Below are positions 17,072 through 26,316 of a stretch of 43,716 nt of DNA, one piece after another. Origin of the DNA: Collinsella aerofaciens (GTDB taxonomy: Bacteria; Actinomycetota; Coriobacteriia; Coriobacteriales; Coriobacteriaceae); contig NZ_JADNGN010000015.1 of assembly GCF_015553355.1 (NCBI RefSeq), positions 1 to 43,716 on the forward strand. Direction: 5' to 3'. A program made the translations under genes and the position numbers. Numbering within the stretch: the first letter of the stretch is position 1; each line of letters starts with the position of its first letter. The notes beneath the pieces were generated by a model that was not told the DNA's origin, ran no database searches, and saw only the letters and a program-made list of their open reading frames with translations.

Positions 17072-18358
17072 ATGCTCGCCTCTCTTTTCTCAAAGCCTCA
17101 ATCATCGCTGTCCGTGCAGGCCAAGCGCCTGGTGGCGATGCGCTTTCTCATCTACACCGGTTTTCAGACCAGCTACTTTATCGGCGTCATCGGAACGCTC
17201 ACCTATGCGGACGATGCCTCGGTCGTCGCAACATCGCTGGCCGTCCTTTTTATGAACGTTTTCGTGATCCTGGGGTCCTTTGCGGGTGGAGCGGCGCTCG
17301 ACGCTTTGGGCCCGCGCCGCCATTTTTTGCTGAGCATCGTCGGCGCGCTGACAACCGGCGCGGCAATTCTCGCCTTTGGCAGCGCGACCGAAACAGTCCT
17401 TGCCGGCGCGGTGCTCCTGGGCTTTGTGATGGGGTTTGCCCAGCCCATCGCCACGTCCTATCCGGCCTACCTCACCGACGATCCTGTCGAGCTCAAAGAC
17501 ATCAACTCCGCCATCGCCATGTTTTCAAACGTGAGTATCATCGTTGGCCCCACACTGGGCGGCTTTGTCGCGGCGACTGCGTCGTCGCGCGCGGTGTTCG
17601 TGCTCATGATGATCTTTACCGTACTGGCGCTCGTCGCCGGTTGGGGCTTTAGGCAAAGTGCAGGTCAGGCCGCCACACACGAAGGCAAACCCGCAATCGG
17701 CGACATCACGTCGGATAAGGTCAGCCAAAGCCCCGACCCCAACACATCTTCCCGCGCAACCTTCGCGACCAGCATCAAGACGGTCTTTACCAACAGCGCC
17801 CTCGCCCTGCTGTTCTGCATTATTTTCCTTTCAAACTTTGGCTACGGCGCCTTCGACCCGCTGGAGTCGTTCTTCTACCGCGATGTCCTGCACGTCGGTG
17901 TCGAATGGATGGGCTGGCTCTCGTCGGCCTCGGGCGTGGGCGCGGTGCTGGGCGCCGTGGCCGCGCTCCGTTTGCCGCCGCACTTGGTTAACCTTAAAAC
18001 GCTGCTCGTGGCACTTATGTCCGTGGGCCTGGGAAGTCTGCTCTATGTGGGGACGCCGTACGTGGGCGTAGCCCTTGTCGGCCAGATTGTCCTTGGCGTG
18101 GCCTGGGGCGTCGTCAACCCGCTCCACAACACGATCGTGCAAACGACGGCTCCGCTCGAGCAGCTCGGTCGCGTCAACTCGGTCATGGGCTTTGGCAACA
18201 TGTTCGCCGGCGTGGCCCCGCTGGCGATTGCCCCGTGGCTGGCGGCGACGTTTGGTGTGCAGCAGACGCTCATCGGGGCGGGCATGGTCGTGACGACGGT
18301 TCCCGCGGCGTTGCTGCTGTTTGGTCGCTGGCACTTGGATCGTGCCGCAAAGCCGTAA
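17072..18358 (+). CDS. MFS transporter
   Basis: This is a 428-residue membrane protein with about twelve hydrophobic helices. The motif-A-like loop between helices 2 and 3 reads GGAALDALGPRR. A soluble loop of about 45 residues separates the halves (QSAGQAATHEGKP to SSRATF), and the second half starts FCIIFLSNFGYGAFDPLESFFYRD. It looks like a secondary exporter of the macrolide or multidrug type, but the substrate is unknown. The ATG at 17072 is selected because AAGGAG lies upstream; an earlier in-frame ATG at 17033 would add 13 residues without an RBS. It stands alone, with palindromic repeats on both sides. Confidence 0.9.
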   Translation: MLASLFSKPQSSLSVQAKRLVAMRFLIYTGFQTSYFIGVIGTLTYADDASVVATSLAVLFMNVFVILGSFAGGAALDALGPRRHFLLSIVGALTTGAAILAFGSATETVLAGAVLLGFVMGFAQPIATSYPAYLTDDPVELKDINSAIAMFSNVSIIVGPTLGGFVAATASSRAVFVLMMIFTVLALVAGWGFRQSAGQAATHEGKPAIGDITSDKVSQSPDPNTSSRATFATSIKTVFTNSALALLFCIIFLSNFGYGAFDPLESFFYRDVLHVGVEWMGWLSSASGVGAVLGAVAALRLPPHLVNLKTLLVALMSVGLGSLLYVGTPYVGVALVGQIVLGVAWGVVNPLHNTIVQTTAPLEQLGRVNSVMGFGNMFAGVAPLAIAPWLAATFGVQQTLIGAGMVVTTVPAALLLFGRWHLDRAAKP

Positions 18359-18423
18359 AAACCATCACAACATTCAGCGAAAATCGCGATTTTGCCGAAA
18401 AAAGTCGAATGATGTGATGGTTT
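18358..18423. repeat. 65-bp palindromic repeat (family B, copy 3, variant)
   Basis: The outer arms AAACCATCACAACATTC / GAATG(A)TGTGATGGTTT carry one mismatch. The core differs from copies 1 and 2 and is close to copy 4 (AAAATC-CGATTTT type). It starts at the last base of the MFS stop codon. Confidence 0.8.
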
Positions 18424-18454
18424 GCGCTCCGGCCAGGTCACCCTTCGGGTTCGG

Positions 18455-18492
18455 CCACCACAAAGGGGCCAGGCTCCTTTGTGGTGGTTTTT
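18455..18492. repeat. 33-bp palindromic repeat (family A, copy 3) with T-run
   Basis: Exact 12-bp arms, loop GGCCAGGCT, then TTTTTG. It directly follows the family B copy and probably terminates the MFS transcript. Confidence 0.8.
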
Positions 18493-18581
18493 GCTTTGAC
18501 AGGTCGCGCCTGTGCCTTGGTATACCATGTACGCCGTTCACGAATACACCCCACACCGCCGCACAACCCAGAAAGGCCCCC

Positions 18582-19403
18582 ATGGACACCACCTTCAGCC
18601 ACATCAAAGCCGTGTTCTGCGATATCGACGGCACGCTGCTCACGAGCCAGCACACGGTGTCTCCGCGCACCGTGGCGGCGATTCGCGCCCTGCGCGAGCG
18701 CGGCGTGCTCTTTGGCCTGTGCACCGGGCGCGACGCCCACGCGACCGAGGCCATGTACGAGCTCTGGGGTATCGAAGGCCTGGTAGACGTGATGGTGGGC
18801 TGCGGTGGCGCCGAGGTCATCGACCGCGCGCACGACATCAACGAGCCTAGCTATCCGCTGCCGGGCGAGACCATCGCGCGCATCTGCAAGCACATGGCGG
18901 ACCTTCCGGCAACGCCCGTCTGCCCCCGAGACGGCGTGTTCTACGTGCCCGAGAGCAACGCGTGCGTCGAGCACCTGTCGCGCGTCGACGGCGTGCCCTA
19001 CCAGGTGGTCGATTTTGCCGAGTTCTTGCGCGAGCCGCAGCCCAAGGTGATGTTTACCATGGCGCCCGAGGTAATGCCGCGGGTGATTGAGCGGGCGTCG
19101 ACGTTTGCCGATGACACTGTTAAGGCGGCGGCTCTGCAAACCACGCAGCGGCTCTACGAGTTCATGGATCCGCGCGTGTCCAAGACGCGCGGCCTTGTGC
19201 GCGTGGCGGAGCTCAACGACATGGAGCTCCAGGACATCTGCGTGTTTGGCGATGCGGACAACGACACCTGCATGGTGGCTGACGCCGGTGTGGGCGTGGC
19301 CATGGCAAATGGCAGCGATGCCACCCGTGCCGCCGCCGATTTTGTAACCGCGAGCAACGACAAAGACGGCATCGCGATCTTTATCGAGGAACACTTGCTG
19401 TAG
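18582..19403 (+). CDS. Cof-type HAD-superfamily phosphatase
   Basis: This is a 273-residue HAD hydrolase of the Cof/YidA type. Motif I is FCDIDGTLL (nucleophile Asp), motif II is in LCTGRD, the Lys motif is in PKVMF, and motif IV is FGDADNDTCMV. A type-2 cap domain (about 85-190) lies between motifs II and III. Members dephosphorylate sugar phosphates, FMN or pyridoxal phosphate; the substrate is not predictable. GAAAGG precedes the ATG. It is monocistronic and followed by a palindromic repeat. Confidence 0.92.
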   Translation: MDTTFSHIKAVFCDIDGTLLTSQHTVSPRTVAAIRALRERGVLFGLCTGRDAHATEAMYELWGIEGLVDVMVGCGGAEVIDRAHDINEPSYPLPGETIARICKHMADLPATPVCPRDGVFYVPESNACVEHLSRVDGVPYQVVDFAEFLREPQPKVMFTMAPEVMPRVIERASTFADDTVKAAALQTTQRLYEFMDPRVSKTRGLVRVAELNDMELQDICVFGDADNDTCMVADAGVGVAMANGSDATRAAADFVTASNDKDGIAIFIEEHLL

Positions 19404-19416
19404 CGTTGGGGCAGAA

Positions 19417-19449
19417 CCACCGCAAAGGGGACAGGTGCCTTTGTGGTGG
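19417..19449. repeat. 33-bp palindromic repeat (family A, copy 4)
   Basis: CCACCGCAAAGG / CCTTTGTGGTGG arms with one mismatch and no T-run. It marks the left edge of the accessory pilus region. Confidence 0.75.
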
Positions 19450-19908
19450 CCTCAGGCGATTTGGGCGAATTGATACCGAAAATCTGTGTGAAAATTCAAA
19501 TATTGTTGTCTGAACACCATGCTTCAAACCACCGATGGGTTTAAGATATTCTCATCAGTTTGGTAGGATATTCCTCTCGGTAAATGTCCTACCGCTCATG
19601 GTCGCTTTCGACTGTTCACAGGATGCTTGCTCTTGAGCAAAATGTTGTGCAAATTAATCTAATGCCATTAAAAAATGGATAGGCAACTAAATTACCAGTA
19701 GAAACAAAAAATAAATAGCGAATAAACGAAGGTAAATCTGAGAAAATGTCAAGAGAATTGAGAATTCGCTACAAAATTGTCGGTTTTGTTGCTCAGATGT
19801 TCAAACAATCGTTACAATATGGATTACTAAACGTGCGCAATTACAGGTTGCGCAGATACGTTTGATTGTGAAAGAGCAAGATCGCGGTCTCTTGGGGAGG
19901 AGACATCG
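19450..19908 (+). promoter_or_regulatory. AT-rich regulatory region before the pilus genes
   Basis: About 460 bp have no gene and are visibly richer in A+T than the flanks. A promoter candidate is TTGCTC (19789-19794), 18 bp, TACAAT (19813-19818). A perfect dyad TGCGCAA-n7-TTGCGCA (19834-19854) follows just after the expected start point. Another dyad, GGTAGGA / TCCTACC, lies at 19562-19593. The length and dyads suggest regulated pilus expression, but no binding protein can be named. Confidence 0.4.
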
Positions 19909-20097
19909 ATGAAAGCGAATTCAGACAAATCTAAGCAGAACAATAAAGCGGCACATCGTGTGCTAGCAGGTGTTTTGTGCGGAGCTTCCGTTTTGAGCCT
20001 GGTACTGTCGCTCGTTATGCCCCCGATCTCGCAGGCCATCGCCAGCGACACCCAGACAGTTTCTACCGAGGAAACTGTAATGGGGTGCTCAAAGTGA
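19909..20097 (+). CDS. short leader ORF with signal-peptide-like sequence
   Basis: This 62-residue ORF has a very good RBS (GGGGAGGAG). The product has a long basic N-terminus (KANSDKSKQNNKAAHR), a hydrophobic core (VLAGVLCGASVLSLVLSLVM) and a plausible cleavage site (SQAIA-S). It then stops 17 residues later (TQTVSTEETVMGCSK). Its stop codon overlaps the GTG start of the tip adhesin (GTGA), so translation is probably coupled. It may be a leader that controls adhesin translation, a small secreted peptide, or the stump of a deleted pilin gene. Confidence 0.6.
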   Translation: MKANSDKSKQNNKAAHRVLAGVLCGASVLSLVLSLVMPPISQAIASDTQTVSTEETVMGCSK

Positions 20098-23000
20098 AGA
20101 AGTTCGCCGCATGTAGCTTTATGGCAACTGTTCTCGTTGCAAGCACGCTGCTGTCCCCGTTCAGCGCGGCCACCTCTGCGAGCGCGGCTACCACTGTGAA
20201 CAAGGGCATCTACAAGCCCACGCCTATCGGCATCGGTACGAATATCGATGTCTCTACCCCCGATCCCGGCGTGGCCACCTACGTCGGCCGCGACATGTAC
20301 ATCGGTGGTAAACCGAGCAACACTAAAACTCTTGATGCGAGCAACGCCCCCGCCGGCTCATATGCCGCTGAGGCGGAGGGCCTTACCGTGGTCCGTGGCA
20401 AGCTTGCCATGAATCCACTCAAAGAGAGCTGGCCCTATGAAGGTATTGGCGCTGGTTTCCGCTTTGGCACCGTTGGTTTTGGTTCCCAGTTCCGTCCTGT
20501 CGACGGCAGCACCGTGCTTGCGGTGGCTGGAATCGACAGTGCGATCACCAACATGAGCGTTGGTTACAGCGGCGACTTGCCGGGGAAGACTACCGTTGGC
20601 GCTTGGAACAAAGGCGCTTGGGTCGGCAAAGCGAGAACGGCTGACTCCGCTGGCTATGACTACACCGCGAAGATCGCCGGTCCCATTACCTATTGGAATA
20701 CTAATAACGGGCGCCAGTCTGTGGTGAAAACCCAGGGTTATTGGTACGCGGGCGAGAACGCTCAGGACAGTACTCTGTTCAACCAAGTTAACTTCCTCAA
20801 GGACATTAATGGCAAGGATTATTCGAATTACAGCGGAGAGACAGGCTATCTCAACACGCTTTCTAATCAGTTGAATTCGTTTGCGAAGACGGGCAAAGTG
20901 AGCTACGGCGTTGCTCCGGCGTGCGATAAGGACAACCGCTACATCATCAACAAGTACAACAATACGGATTGTAGCTATGGCCTGGTGTTTGATGGGTCGT
21001 ATAAGACCATCAATGAGGACTGCGCCGATACGTCGCTCAATGGTAAGCAATTCAAGAATAGCGAGCGTCTTATCACGTTTAAGGGCGACAACACCTCTAT
21101 GCAGCAGGTGTTCACCATCGATGCTTCTCAGCTGAGCAATACATACAACAACGAGTATTATCGTGGCGTTGATTTCGCATTCGAGGACATTCCCGAGGGC
21201 GCCTCGGTTGTTGTGAACGTTACCGGATCTTCGAATATTGAGTTCCACAATGGCTGGCGCTTTTGGTGGAACGGCATCGAGATTTCGCGTGGTTACGAAA
21301 CTCAATATTCCGGCAAGGCACTGGGTGAAGCATACGCGACGGCTTCCCAGTCCATCATGTGGAACTTTGTCGATACGCAAAGCCTTACCATTCGGGGCGG
21401 CATCGCGGGAGAGGACCGCGCGGACTGGGAATACGATGGCGCAACTACCGGTGCCAAGTGGACTGACGACGATCCTGCGGCGGCTATGATCGGATCGATT
21501 CTCGTTCCCAACGGAAGCTTCGACGACCATGTGACCACCAATGGTCGTGTGTACGCCGGCGCCGATTTCTCAATGAACAGCCCGAAGGTTGCCGCAGCAT
21601 TTGGTGAGGGTAACTCGGCTTCCGTTATCGATATGGACCAGGAGCGTCACAACTTCCCGTGGTCTGGCTCGTATACACCGGACGGTTCCTCCATTGCATG
21701 GAGCAAGGTCGACGCTGCGGATGGTACTAAGCTGCTTCCCGGTTCCTCGTGGACGATATACGGCACTGTCAAAGATGCCAAGAACGGGACGGGTCCCATC
21801 GTTACGGTAACGGATGGCGCTGCCAACGATTACGCTTCTACTGATGGCAAGCTTCAGTTCAACTATTTGAACCAGAAGGCCGATCCGAGTAAGGAGATCT
21901 CGGATTCTAATCCGGCATTCACCTATTACATCAAAGAGGAGACGGCGCCGGAGGGTTACCAGGTTTCGGACAAGATCTACTACGCAACCATGAACAATGC
22001 TGGTGAGTCGGTGAACTATGTCCAGGGCTACGTGGATGAGAACGGGAACGAGGTTCCGTTCACACCTTCTAACACCACGGGTGCCATCGCCAACACCAAG
22101 ATCACCGGTACGGTGTCTTGGGCCAAGGTGGAGAAGGACGATGCAGAACACACTCCTTTGGCTGGTTCCGAGTGGAAGCTTGCGAAACTGGGTGCCGATG
22201 GCTTGACTGAGGCGCAGTCCTGGACCGTGAGTGACCAATCGACTCCGAGCGAAACCACTTGGGCCGATACCGACGCCAAGGATGGCAAGTTCACATTGGC
22301 CGATTTGCTGCCGGGCACGTACACGCTCACGGAGACCCAGGCTCCGTTTGGCTACGAACTGAACAAGAACACCTACAAGTTCACGGTGGACAGCACAAGC
22401 GGCTCCATTACGTGGATCGAGAACGAGCAGCCGAACATCGTTGATGGCATTACGTACATCTCCGACTCGTGCTCCGTTACGTCCGTGAAAATCCCGGTGA
22501 TTAAATCCGTCCGTAATACGGACTGGCCGAAGGATTCCAGCGGTAAATACGTTGCGTTCGACTTCAGCATCGAGGCTACGGGGCCAAATAAGGATAGCGC
22601 TCCTATGCCTGACTCGAAGACTATTTCCGTCGCTCCCGCAGACTCCACCAAGGTCAACGACATCGAGGCATCTTTTGGCGAAATCTCGTTCTCCAAAGAG
22701 TACCTCGCCACGAACGACGCTTCGAACCCGACGGGCGCCAAGACTTACACCTACACGGTGAAGGAGGTCGCGCCCGACGCCGATGCCATCGACAAGCTCC
22801 GCTACTCCAAGGCCGAGTACCAAGTGGCCGTCACCGTGAAAGCCGTCTTGGACGAGAAGACCGGCAAGTACACCGGCCTCACCACCTCCACCACGGTCAC
22901 GCAGGTGAAGGACGACATGGGCAATACTGTGAGTAACACCATCGGCAAGGACGCCGAGCCCAACGCCATCCCCGCCTCCACCTTCACCAACGTGAAAGTC

Positions 23001-23126
23001 CTCACGGACCTCCCGCTCACCGGCGCGGGTTGGACCGAGAACTCCATGCTCCTCGTGGGCGCCGGTCTCATGCTTCTGGGCGGTATCGCCGCGGGAGCGT
23101 ATTGGATCGCTACAAAGCGCCGCTAG
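20094..23126 (+). CDS. LPLTG-anchored tip adhesin / large pilin
   Basis: This is a 1010-residue surface protein. It has a signal peptide (KKFAACSFMATVLVASTLLSP, cleavage near ATSASA) and a large N-terminal adhesin domain to about residue 515. The part with FHNGWRFWWNGIEISRGYE and MWNFVDTQSLTIRGG resembles the choice-of-anchor A type. Two SpaA/Cna-B-like domains follow (IAWSKVDAADGTKLLPGSSW with E-box IKEETAPEGY; VSWAKVEKDDAEHTPLAGSEW with E-box LTETQAPFGY). An FctA-like domain (IKSVRNTDWP... YTVKEVAP) precedes the C-terminal sorting signal LPLTG, a hydrophobic helix and KRR. The Lys and Glu positions suit internal isopeptide bonds. The GTG at 20094 is chosen because the signal peptide starts there. 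Its size and place before the backbone pilin and a sortase C suggest the pilus tip. Confidence 0.88.
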   Translation: MKKFAACSFMATVLVASTLLSPFSAATSASAATTVNKGIYKPTPIGIGTNIDVSTPDPGVATYVGRDMYIGGKPSNTKTLDASNAPAGSYAAEAEGLTVVRGKLAMNPLKESWPYEGIGAGFRFGTVGFGSQFRPVDGSTVLAVAGIDSAITNMSVGYSGDLPGKTTVGAWNKGAWVGKARTADSAGYDYTAKIAGPITYWNTNNGRQSVVKTQGYWYAGENAQDSTLFNQVNFLKDINGKDYSNYSGETGYLNTLSNQLNSFAKTGKVSYGVAPACDKDNRYIINKYNNTDCSYGLVFDGSYKTINEDCADTSLNGKQFKNSERLITFKGDNTSMQQVFTIDASQLSNTYNNEYYRGVDFAFEDIPEGASVVVNVTGSSNIEFHNGWRFWWNGIEISRGYETQYSGKALGEAYATASQSIMWNFVDTQSLTIRGGIAGEDRADWEYDGATTGAKWTDDDPAAAMIGSILVPNGSFDDHVTTNGRVYAGADFSMNSPKVAAAFGEGNSASVIDMDQERHNFPWSGSYTPDGSSIAWSKVDAADGTKLLPGSSWTIYGTVKDAKNGTGPIVTVTDGAANDYASTDGKLQFNYLNQKADPSKEISDSNPAFTYYIKEETAPEGYQVSDKIYYATMNNAGESVNYVQGYVDENGNEVPFTPSNTTGAIANTKITGTVSWAKVEKDDAEHTPLAGSEWKLAKLGADGLTEAQSWTVSDQSTPSETTWADTDAKDGKFTLADLLPGTYTLTETQAPFGYELNKNTYKFTVDSTSGSITWIENEQPNIVDGITYISDSCSVTSVKIPVIKSVRNTDWPKDSSGKYVAFDFSIEATGPNKDSAPMPDSKTISVAPADSTKVNDIEASFGEISFSKEYLATNDASNPTGAKTYTYTVKEVAPDADAIDKLRYSKAEYQVAVTVKAVLDEKTGKYTGLTTSTTVTQVKDDMGNTVSNTIGKDAEPNAIPASTFTNVKVLTDLPLTGAGWTENSMLLVGAGLMLLGGIAAGAYWIATKRR

Positions 23127-23195
23127 GACGATTCGTCTGATGGCGCATGTAGATAGATGCTTATGAATGTCGGGCTTATTTCTGAAAGGGGAATC

Positions 23196-24965
23196 ATGAA
23201 CCGATTAGTACAAAAGCTGATCGCCGGCGCCGCCGCCGTAGCGATCGCCGTAACCGGCCTGGTGGGTGGAGCGCCCACGGCCAAGGCTGCGCCAGTCTAC
23301 AGCATTACGATCAACAAGCAGTCGACGGATGCTGCCGATCACACGTTCAACGGCTGGCAGCTTGCCGAGCTGAAGGACGTTGTTGTTGGCAATGACAAGT
23401 CGATTGCCTATACGATTGATACCACCGATGCGCTCGTGAGCACCATCGAGGGCGCGATGAACTTCAATGCTGTCATTGATGGGACGGGCGATGCCCGGAA
23501 CGTGCTTACTGCCTACAAGCAGGACAAGAACTTCTTTGTGTCCGAGGGCAACGCGTCGAACAACCCTATGGGCTTCCTGATCATGCGGGTGTTTAGCAAT
23601 AGCGGAGCCCCTAACCTCTCCTCGCCTTGGAACAATGATGCCGCGCTGCGCACCTTTGCCCAGAACCTCGAGGACCAGACCTTCCCTGGTACTCCTGCTG
23701 CAACCGAGTTCACCACGTCTACGGCCGGCAACGCCAATGTGAAAACCTTTAACGTCCCGGGTATCTGGTTCCTGAAGGACGTTACCAATCCCGCTGCGGA
23801 CAAGGAGTCCTTCTCGCTGCCCATCATTACGCCGACGAGCATTGCGGGCACCGATGTCGATGACACCGTTACCGTGAAGAACGTGATTCCGACCATCTCT
23901 AAGCATCTTGCCAATGCTGACGGCACCTACAACTATGAGCCGTCCTTCTCCGTGGGCGACACCGTGTACTACACGCTTGAGACTACCGTTCCGTACTACA
24001 CCGGCTATTCGACCAAACGTGTGTTCAAGATCAACGACACTGCTAGTTCTGCCATTTCTTCGATTGTCGGTAACGTCGCCACGGGCGTAAAGGTTGAATC
24101 GGTCAAGGTTGGAGACGTTACTCTTAAGGTGAGTAGCGACTACAGTGTTTCCTATGCTGCCACTTCTGATACCGATAGTAAGTACGCCGGAGGTGTAGAT
24201 ACCGTCATCGACCTTGGCAACTACGTGAACCAGGTTGCGGACGCTACTGCGCTGAACGAGGGCGCAAAGGTGACCGTACTGGTGAGTGCTACCCTTGATG
24301 CAGATGCCAAGCTTTCTGACTCCACCGCCATCCAGGGCAACCCCAACAAGGACTCACTTACCTGGTCGCACAACCCCAACAACATCTCCGATGAGCAGAC
24401 CATTCCTGGTAACGAGGTGAATGTCTACTCCTATAAGTTCAACATCGTGAAGACCGCCAAGGACATGACCACTAAGCTCTCGGGTGCTAAGTTCACGATC
24501 AAGGCGGGAAGCAGCTATCTCGGTTACGAGAACGGCGCATGGAAGACCCTGACCACGACTCCGACTAAGGATACTCAGGGTGGTGCCGAAGTTGGCGTGT
24601 TCGCCACCGACGATGGCGTCATCAACTTTAATGGTCTCGACGCTGGCACGTATGAGATCGAGGAGATCGTTCCTCCCAATGGTTACACCGCCGTCTCCCT
24701 GCCGAAGTTCACCTTTACGGTATCCGCTACGGTGAAGTCCGACGATCCCGAGGGCCAGAAGACCATCACTGCTGTCTCTTATGCCAAGGACGCTACCGAT
24801 CCTCGCGTCTCCGTTGAGAACTCGACCATCAAGATTTGGAACGCCAAGAACCTCACCGAGCTGCCCTTGACCGGTGACCTGGGCATCAAGGTTTTCATCA
24901 CCGTGGGCGTGCTGCTCATGGCTGCTGGCGCCGCCTTTGCCCTGAGTGCACGTATGCGCTCTTAA
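23196..24965 (+). CDS. major backbone pilin, LPLTG-anchored
   Basis: This is a 589-residue fimbrial subunit. The signal peptide (NRLVQKLIAGAAAVAIAVTGLVGGAPTAKA) is cut near residue 30. A middle D2-type isopeptide domain includes ISKHLANADGTYNYEPSFSVGDTVYYTLETTVPYY. The C-terminal SpaA-like domain (FNIVKTAKDMTTKLSGAKFTIKAG) has the E-box YEIEEIVPPNGY. The sorting signal LPLTG, a hydrophobic helix and a basic end follow. GAAAGGGG precedes the ATG at 23196. In sortase-built pili this type of protein is polymerised by the class C sortase encoded next. The pilin-motif Lys cannot be fixed by eye. Confidence 0.9.
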   Translation: MNRLVQKLIAGAAAVAIAVTGLVGGAPTAKAAPVYSITINKQSTDAADHTFNGWQLAELKDVVVGNDKSIAYTIDTTDALVSTIEGAMNFNAVIDGTGDARNVLTAYKQDKNFFVSEGNASNNPMGFLIMRVFSNSGAPNLSSPWNNDAALRTFAQNLEDQTFPGTPAATEFTTSTAGNANVKTFNVPGIWFLKDVTNPAADKESFSLPIITPTSIAGTDVDDTVTVKNVIPTISKHLANADGTYNYEPSFSVGDTVYYTLETTVPYYTGYSTKRVFKINDTASSAISSIVGNVATGVKVESVKVGDVTLKVSSDYSVSYAATSDTDSKYAGGVDTVIDLGNYVNQVADATALNEGAKVTVLVSATLDADAKLSDSTAIQGNPNKDSLTWSHNPNNISDEQTIPGNEVNVYSYKFNIVKTAKDMTTKLSGAKFTIKAGSSYLGYENGAWKTLTTTPTKDTQGGAEVGVFATDDGVINFNGLDAGTYEIEEIVPPNGYTAVSLPKFTFTVSATVKSDDPEGQKTITAVSYAKDATDPRVSVENSTIKIWNAKNLTELPLTGDLGIKVFITVGVLLMAAGAAFALSARMRS

Positions 24966-25050
24966 TTCCCTAGCTTGATGACGCGGCGAGCGGGCGATCG
25001 TCGTCTCCTATCAGCGCCCGTGCGCCGCGTTCTCACATTCCCTTTCGCCG

Positions 25051-25082
25051 CACCCCGTCGCGCTTGGACCCGCGGCGGGGTG
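25051..25082 (+). promoter_or_regulatory. intercistronic hairpin between pilin and sortase
   Basis: CACCCCGTCGCG and CGCGGCGGGGTG pair over 12 bases with one G-U, loop CTTGGACC, and no T-run. It could stabilise the pilin mRNA 3' end or lower sortase output relative to pilin. The role is inferred from position. Confidence 0.5.
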
Positions 25083-25130
25083 TGGTGCATTAACCGTGTC
25101 CTCGCACCCACACCCCCGGAGGTGAACCAC

Positions 25131-26270
25131 ATGAAGGCAATCAAGCCCGTATCGACGATGCGCACGCCGAGCGTCGGTTCGAACCCGGCTTCCCCCAGCC
25201 GACGTAAACCGCCCCTCGCCCTGCGCCTGCTTTCCCTTCTGTGCTTTGTCGCCGGCTTTGTTATCGTGGCCACGCCCCTCGCCCTGCGCGCCATGTCCCA
25301 GGCCGAGCAGACGGCCGCAGTTACCGCGGCCGCCAACACGGTTGATGGCTGGCCCTATCCGAAGGCGGAGGAGGCCCTCGCGGCCGCGCGCGCCTACAAC
25401 GAGCAGTTGGCCGCCGGCGGTCAGGACGTTATCGGCGAGGTCGTGGATCCGTTCGGTAGTACCTCCGGCGCCTCCACCGCCTCTGGCTCTGAGGATTCCA
25501 TCGCCTCGCAAGATACAACCTACCAGGGGCTTCTTAACGCGGGATCGGGCCTTATGTGCTCGGTGCGCATTCCCAAGATCGACGTGAACCTGCCCGTGTA
25601 CCACGGCACCTCTACCGAGGTGCTCGCTGCGGGCGCCGGCCACCTATATGGAACATCGCTGCCCGTGGGCGGCGCGAGCACGCACGCCGTGCTTACCGGC
25701 CACCGCGGCGTGCCAGGCTCGCTCCTGTTCACGCGCTTGGATGAGCTGCAGGTTGGCGACTCGTTTTACATCGAGGTGATGGGCGAGGAACTGGGTTACA
25801 AGATCGACCGCATAGACGTGATTACGCCCGACGACGATTCCAAGTTGCGCGTGACCGCCGGCGAGGACCGCGTGACGCTCATGACCTGCACGCCCTACGG
25901 CGTGAACTCGCACCGCCTGCTCGTATCGGGCGTGCGTGCGGAGATTCCGAATGAGGTGCCCGTGCCCGAGGACGCGCAGGGCATCAACACCACCGCGGTG
26001 GCGCTGGGCGTTTTGGGCGCGCTGCTGGCGATTGTTGTGGGTCTCGTTGCGGCCGGGCACGTGCGCAAGAAGCGGCGCGCGGCGCAGCGTGCTGCCGTTG
26101 CCGCCGCGGTGACGCTGGACGCCGGCGCGGCTGCTGGCGAAGGCGGAAACGGGTGGACCGCGGGAGCCTCCAGGCCTGCGGTCCCCTTCTCCTCCTCTGC
26201 TTCAGCCTCCTCGGCTTCCCCCGATTCCGATGCTGATTCTCCCGAGTATCGCGGGCGACACCTGCGCTAG
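25131..26270 (+). CDS. class C sortase (pilin polymerase)
   Basis: This is a 379-residue membrane sortase. An N-terminal helix (about 28-50) and a second helix near 290-312 (TTAVALGVLGALLAIVVGLVAAG) fit class C topology. The catalytic residues are present: His in LTGHRG, Cys in LMTCTPYG, Arg in NSHRLLVSG. The long linker before the core (AEEALAAARAYNEQLAAGGQ, DPFG) may contain the class C lid. The C-terminal tail after the second helix is Ala/Ser-rich and unusually long (about 65 residues). GGAGGTGA precedes the ATG. It should join the backbone pilin and the tip adhesin through their LPLTG signals. Confidence 0.93.
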   Translation: MKAIKPVSTMRTPSVGSNPASPSRRKPPLALRLLSLLCFVAGFVIVATPLALRAMSQAEQTAAVTAAANTVDGWPYPKAEEALAAARAYNEQLAAGGQDVIGEVVDPFGSTSGASTASGSEDSIASQDTTYQGLLNAGSGLMCSVRIPKIDVNLPVYHGTSTEVLAAGAGHLYGTSLPVGGASTHAVLTGHRGVPGSLLFTRLDELQVGDSFYIEVMGEELGYKIDRIDVITPDDDSKLRVTAGEDRVTLMTCTPYGVNSHRLLVSGVRAEIPNEVPVPEDAQGINTTAVALGVLGALLAIVVGLVAAGHVRKKRRAAQRAAVAAAVTLDAGAAAGEGGNGWTAGASRPAVPFSSSASASSASPDSDADSPEYRGRHLR

Positions 26271-26316
26271 CGCCCGCGTTGGTGCTCAATATCGCTCGAA
26301 GTGCAGCGCCTTCGCT

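Noticed and set aside
21570-22823. 417-codon minus-strand open frame opposite the tip adhesin
   Set aside because: No domains or RBS. The plus-strand frame shows signal peptide, isopeptide domains and LPLTG.
26230-26316. N-terminal part of the open frame leading into the GH4 remnant
   Set aside because: It overlaps the sortase C-terminus in another frame and has no GH4 similarity. Only the part from about 26317 is family-like.
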